Shown one piece after another: positions 62,418-64,000 of a stretch of DNA of 64,000 nucleotides. Positions within the stretch are counted from its first letter, which is position 1, and each line of letters begins with the position of its first letter. A program made the translations under genes and the position numbers. The DNA comes from Allobosea psychrotolerans (GTDB taxonomy: Bacteria > Pseudomonadota > Alphaproteobacteria > Rhizobiales > Beijerinckiaceae), in assembly GCF_002917105.1 (NCBI RefSeq), contig NZ_PQFZ01000002.1, forward strand, positions 468,781 through 532,780, given 5' to 3'. Below the pieces are notes generated by a model that saw only the letters and a list, made by a program, of their open reading frames with translations, was not told where the DNA came from and did not search any database.

Positions 62418-62551
62418 GTTGCCCTGCCTGGAAGCAAGGGTCGCGGCGCCAAGAATAGGAGCGCCTTCGCGAGCGAGGATATTTCGTCTGGCTTTTCCCG
62501 GGGAAGCCGGGCAGATGGTTCCTGGAGGAAGCGTCCTGGATATCCGGAGCC

Positions 62552-63787
62552 GTGACAGACAAGGCCCATAGCGGTTCGGTCGCCGCGCTTGGCGCGATCG
62601 TTGCCGGAGCGCTGATCCTGCAGGTGGCCGGCACGATCGTGAACACGGTCGTGCCTTTGCGGATGGCGGTCGCGGGCCAGCCTCCGCTCCTGATCGGTCT
62701 GGTCGGCTCGGCCTATTCGATCGGCTTTCTCGTCGGTTGCTTCGCGATTCCCTCACTGGTGCGCCGCATTGGCCATATTCGTGGCTTTGCCGTCTTCGCT
62801 GCGCTTCAGGCCGCCTCGACCTTGAGCTTCCCGATGATTCCCGAGGCTTTGTGGGGCGTGGCGCGGCTCGTCATGGGCCTGTCGGCCGCCGGCCATGGCA
62901 TCTGCATCGAAAGCTGGATCAGCGGCCAGGCCAAGGGCAGCAATCGCGGCCGCATCTTCGGCATCTACCAGATCCTCAACCGCCTCGCCTTGATCGGCTC
63001 CCAGATCGGCGTCGGCTATGTCGCGATCCAGGCGCATGACGTCTTTCTCTACGCCAGCATGGCGTTCTCCTTCGCGCTGATTCCCGTGGCGCTGACCCGG
63101 GCGCGCGGCCCTGAATCGAGCGAGGTCGTCTCGGTCAGGTTGCGGACCTTGTGGCGGCATGCGCCGGCCGCCGTCATCGGCTGCCTCTATGTCGGCCTGG
63201 TCGGTGGTCCCTTGACCAATGTCGCGCCCGCCTACGGCATCCTGACCGGCCTCGACCAGAGAGCGACGATCCTGCTGACCGCCGCGATCCAGATCGGCGC
63301 GCTCATGCTGCAATGGCCGATGAGCCTGCTCGCGGACCGCATTGCCAGCCGCGTCATCATGCTGACCGCCGCGAGCGCAGTCGCATTGGCTGCGACCCTG
63401 CTCGGGGTGCTGCTGCAATTGGGTACGGCGCATGATCGGATATGGCTGTTTAGCCTGTTCACCCTGATCGGCGGCTGCGGCATCCCGCTCTACACGGTCG
63501 CCATTGCGCACGCCTATTTTCGCCTGGGACAGGAGCAGGCGGTCGGCCTTTCGGCCCGGCTGCTCTTTCTCTGGGGCGTCGGTTCGGCCATCGGGCCGCT
63601 CGCGGCGACACTGTTCATGCAGCTTCTCGGCCCGCAGGGTTTGCTCGCCTATCTCGTCATGCTGTCGGTCGCAACGGCCGCCTATCTCGCCCTGCGCATC
63701 TCGCGCAACCCTTCGCCGGTCATCCCCGAAAGCGAGCGCGGCCTCACGTCGCCGACCATGCCCGACATCGAATTGGGCAAGCGCTAG
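62552..63787 (+). CDS. MFS transporter (YcaD-like)
   Basis: Major facilitator of 411 residues with about twelve helices, starting at GTG 62552 (MTDKAHSGSVAALGAIVAGA). The cytoplasmic loop after helix two has RRIGHIRGF, and the stretch CIESWISGQAKGSNRGRIFG marks the YcaD-type branch, with no clear substrate. The C-terminal tail is polar and ends ELGKR. The stop codon lies in the CTAG target of an IS5-type element that begins immediately afterwards, so the native C-terminus may have been a few residues different. It may export a compound linked to the reductase group upstream. Confidence 0.88.
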   Translation: MTDKAHSGSVAALGAIVAGALILQVAGTIVNTVVPLRMAVAGQPPLLIGLVGSAYSIGFLVGCFAIPSLVRRIGHIRGFAVFAALQAASTLSFPMIPEALWGVARLVMGLSAAGHGICIESWISGQAKGSNRGRIFGIYQILNRLALIGSQIGVGYVAIQAHDVFLYASMAFSFALIPVALTRARGPESSEVVSVRLRTLWRHAPAAVIGCLYVGLVGGPLTNVAPAYGILTGLDQRATILLTAAIQIGALMLQWPMSLLADRIASRVIMLTAASAVALAATLLGVLLQLGTAHDRIWLFSLFTLIGGCGIPLYTVAIAHAYFRLGQEQAVGLSARLLFLWGVGSAIGPLAATLFMQLLGPQGLLAYLVMLSVATAAYLALRISRNPSPVIPESERGLTSPTMPDIELGKR

Positions 63788-64000
63788 GACCTGTGGACAC
63801 TTATCGGAGCCATAGGACGGTTGCGGCGAGAGTGACGACGGCGAGGTAGTTCCTGGCGGTCTTTTCGAAGCGGGTTGCGACCCTTCGGAACTGCTTGAGT
63901 TTGCCGATGCAGCATTCGACGAGGTGACGTTGAGCATAGAGCTGCTGGTCGAGCGGGTGCTTTTTGGCGCGGGACGGATTGTTGGGGATCACGGCCAGCG
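63784..64000 (-). mobile_element. IS5-family insertion sequence, 3' end, cut by window edge
   Basis: The element runs from the CTAG target (63784-63787, shared with the MFS stop codon) to beyond the window. Its end begins GGACCTGTGGACACTTATCG, a typical terminal repeat for this family, although the other end cannot be seen. It carries the transposase end on the minus strand. Insertion at YTAR tetramers such as CTAG is known for part of this family. Confidence 0.75.
63801..64000 (-). CDS. IS5-family transposase, C-terminal part
   Basis: The last 66 codons of a transposase, open to the right edge. The sequence reads AVIPNNPSRAKKHPLDQQLY, then RHLVECCIGKLKQFRRVATR, then FEKTARNYLAVVTLAATVLW. 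RHLVECC-KLKQFRR-ATRFEKTARNYL is a well-known DDE-domain ending, where the E of VE is the last catalytic residue. The protein is normally around 130 residues for the second frame of such elements. The gene ends 13 bp inside the element's terminal repeat. Confidence 0.9.
   Translation of the reverse strand, partial: LAVIPNNPSRAKKHPLDQQLYAQRHLVECCIGKLKQFRRVATRFEKTARNYLAVVTLAATVLWLR

Overview
This window is a GC-rich stretch of an alphaproteobacterial chromosome (or large replicon), most likely from the Hyphomicrobiales (Rhizobiales), possibly a Bosea-like soil bacterium. That assignment is inference. It rests on the very high GC content, an IalB-family protein, an Irr-type iron box candidate, the density of ABC transporters with catabolic genes, and short palindromic intergenic repeats of the kind I associate with this order. 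No rRNA, tRNA, CRISPR array or prophage was seen. The region is an accessory nutrient-scavenging block: nearly every gene belongs to a transport-plus-catabolism module with its own local regulator.

Layout. (1) 1-6304: a leftward operon with phosphonoacetate hydrolase (phnA), a second alkaline-phosphatase-superfamily enzyme and a peptide-type ABC transporter (binding protein and two permeases, the last cut by the window edge), facing a divergent LysR regulator. (2) 6344-14409: an IalB-family protein, a FhuC-like ATPase, two small unknown genes, and a siderophore operon (TonB receptor, binding protein, permease, ATPase) with a candidate Irr box. (3) 14555-15335: remnants or unknowns. (4) 15361-21873: LysR, hydantoinase/oxoprolinase subunits A and B, and an orphan family-5 binding protein. 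(5) 22038-24524: a DUF1345 membrane protein and a GMC oxidoreductase. (6) 24658-35774: a frameshifted M20 peptidase, IclR, a second hyuA/hyuB pair, a five-gene branched-chain-type ABC transporter and a cupin.

(7) 35999-45834: a leftward sugar operon (binding protein, two permeases, ATPase, two TIM-barrel isomerase/epimerases and two Gfo/Idh/MocA dehydrogenases) with a divergent LacI regulator and a perfect LacI-type operator. (8) 45937-58379: GntR/FadR regulator, then HpaI-type aldolase, four-carbon acid sugar kinase, PdxA-type dehydrogenase, iron alcohol dehydrogenase, FAD-linked oxidase, Bug binding protein, sialidase-fold protein, a taurine/sulfonate-type ABC transporter and an SDR, probably for sugar-acid catabolism. 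(9) 58691-63787: TetR regulator with divergent SDR, old-yellow-enzyme reductase and quinone-oxidoreductase-like protein, then an MFS transporter. (10) 63788-64000: the end of an IS5-family element inserted at the MFS stop codon.

The most interesting points are the coupling of phosphonoacetate hydrolase to a dipeptide-type importer in one operon, a perfect hairpin that buries the phnA ribosome binding site, two separate hyuA/hyuB modules with different regulators and importers, and the composite sugar-acid operon that carries a sialidase-fold protein without a signal peptide.
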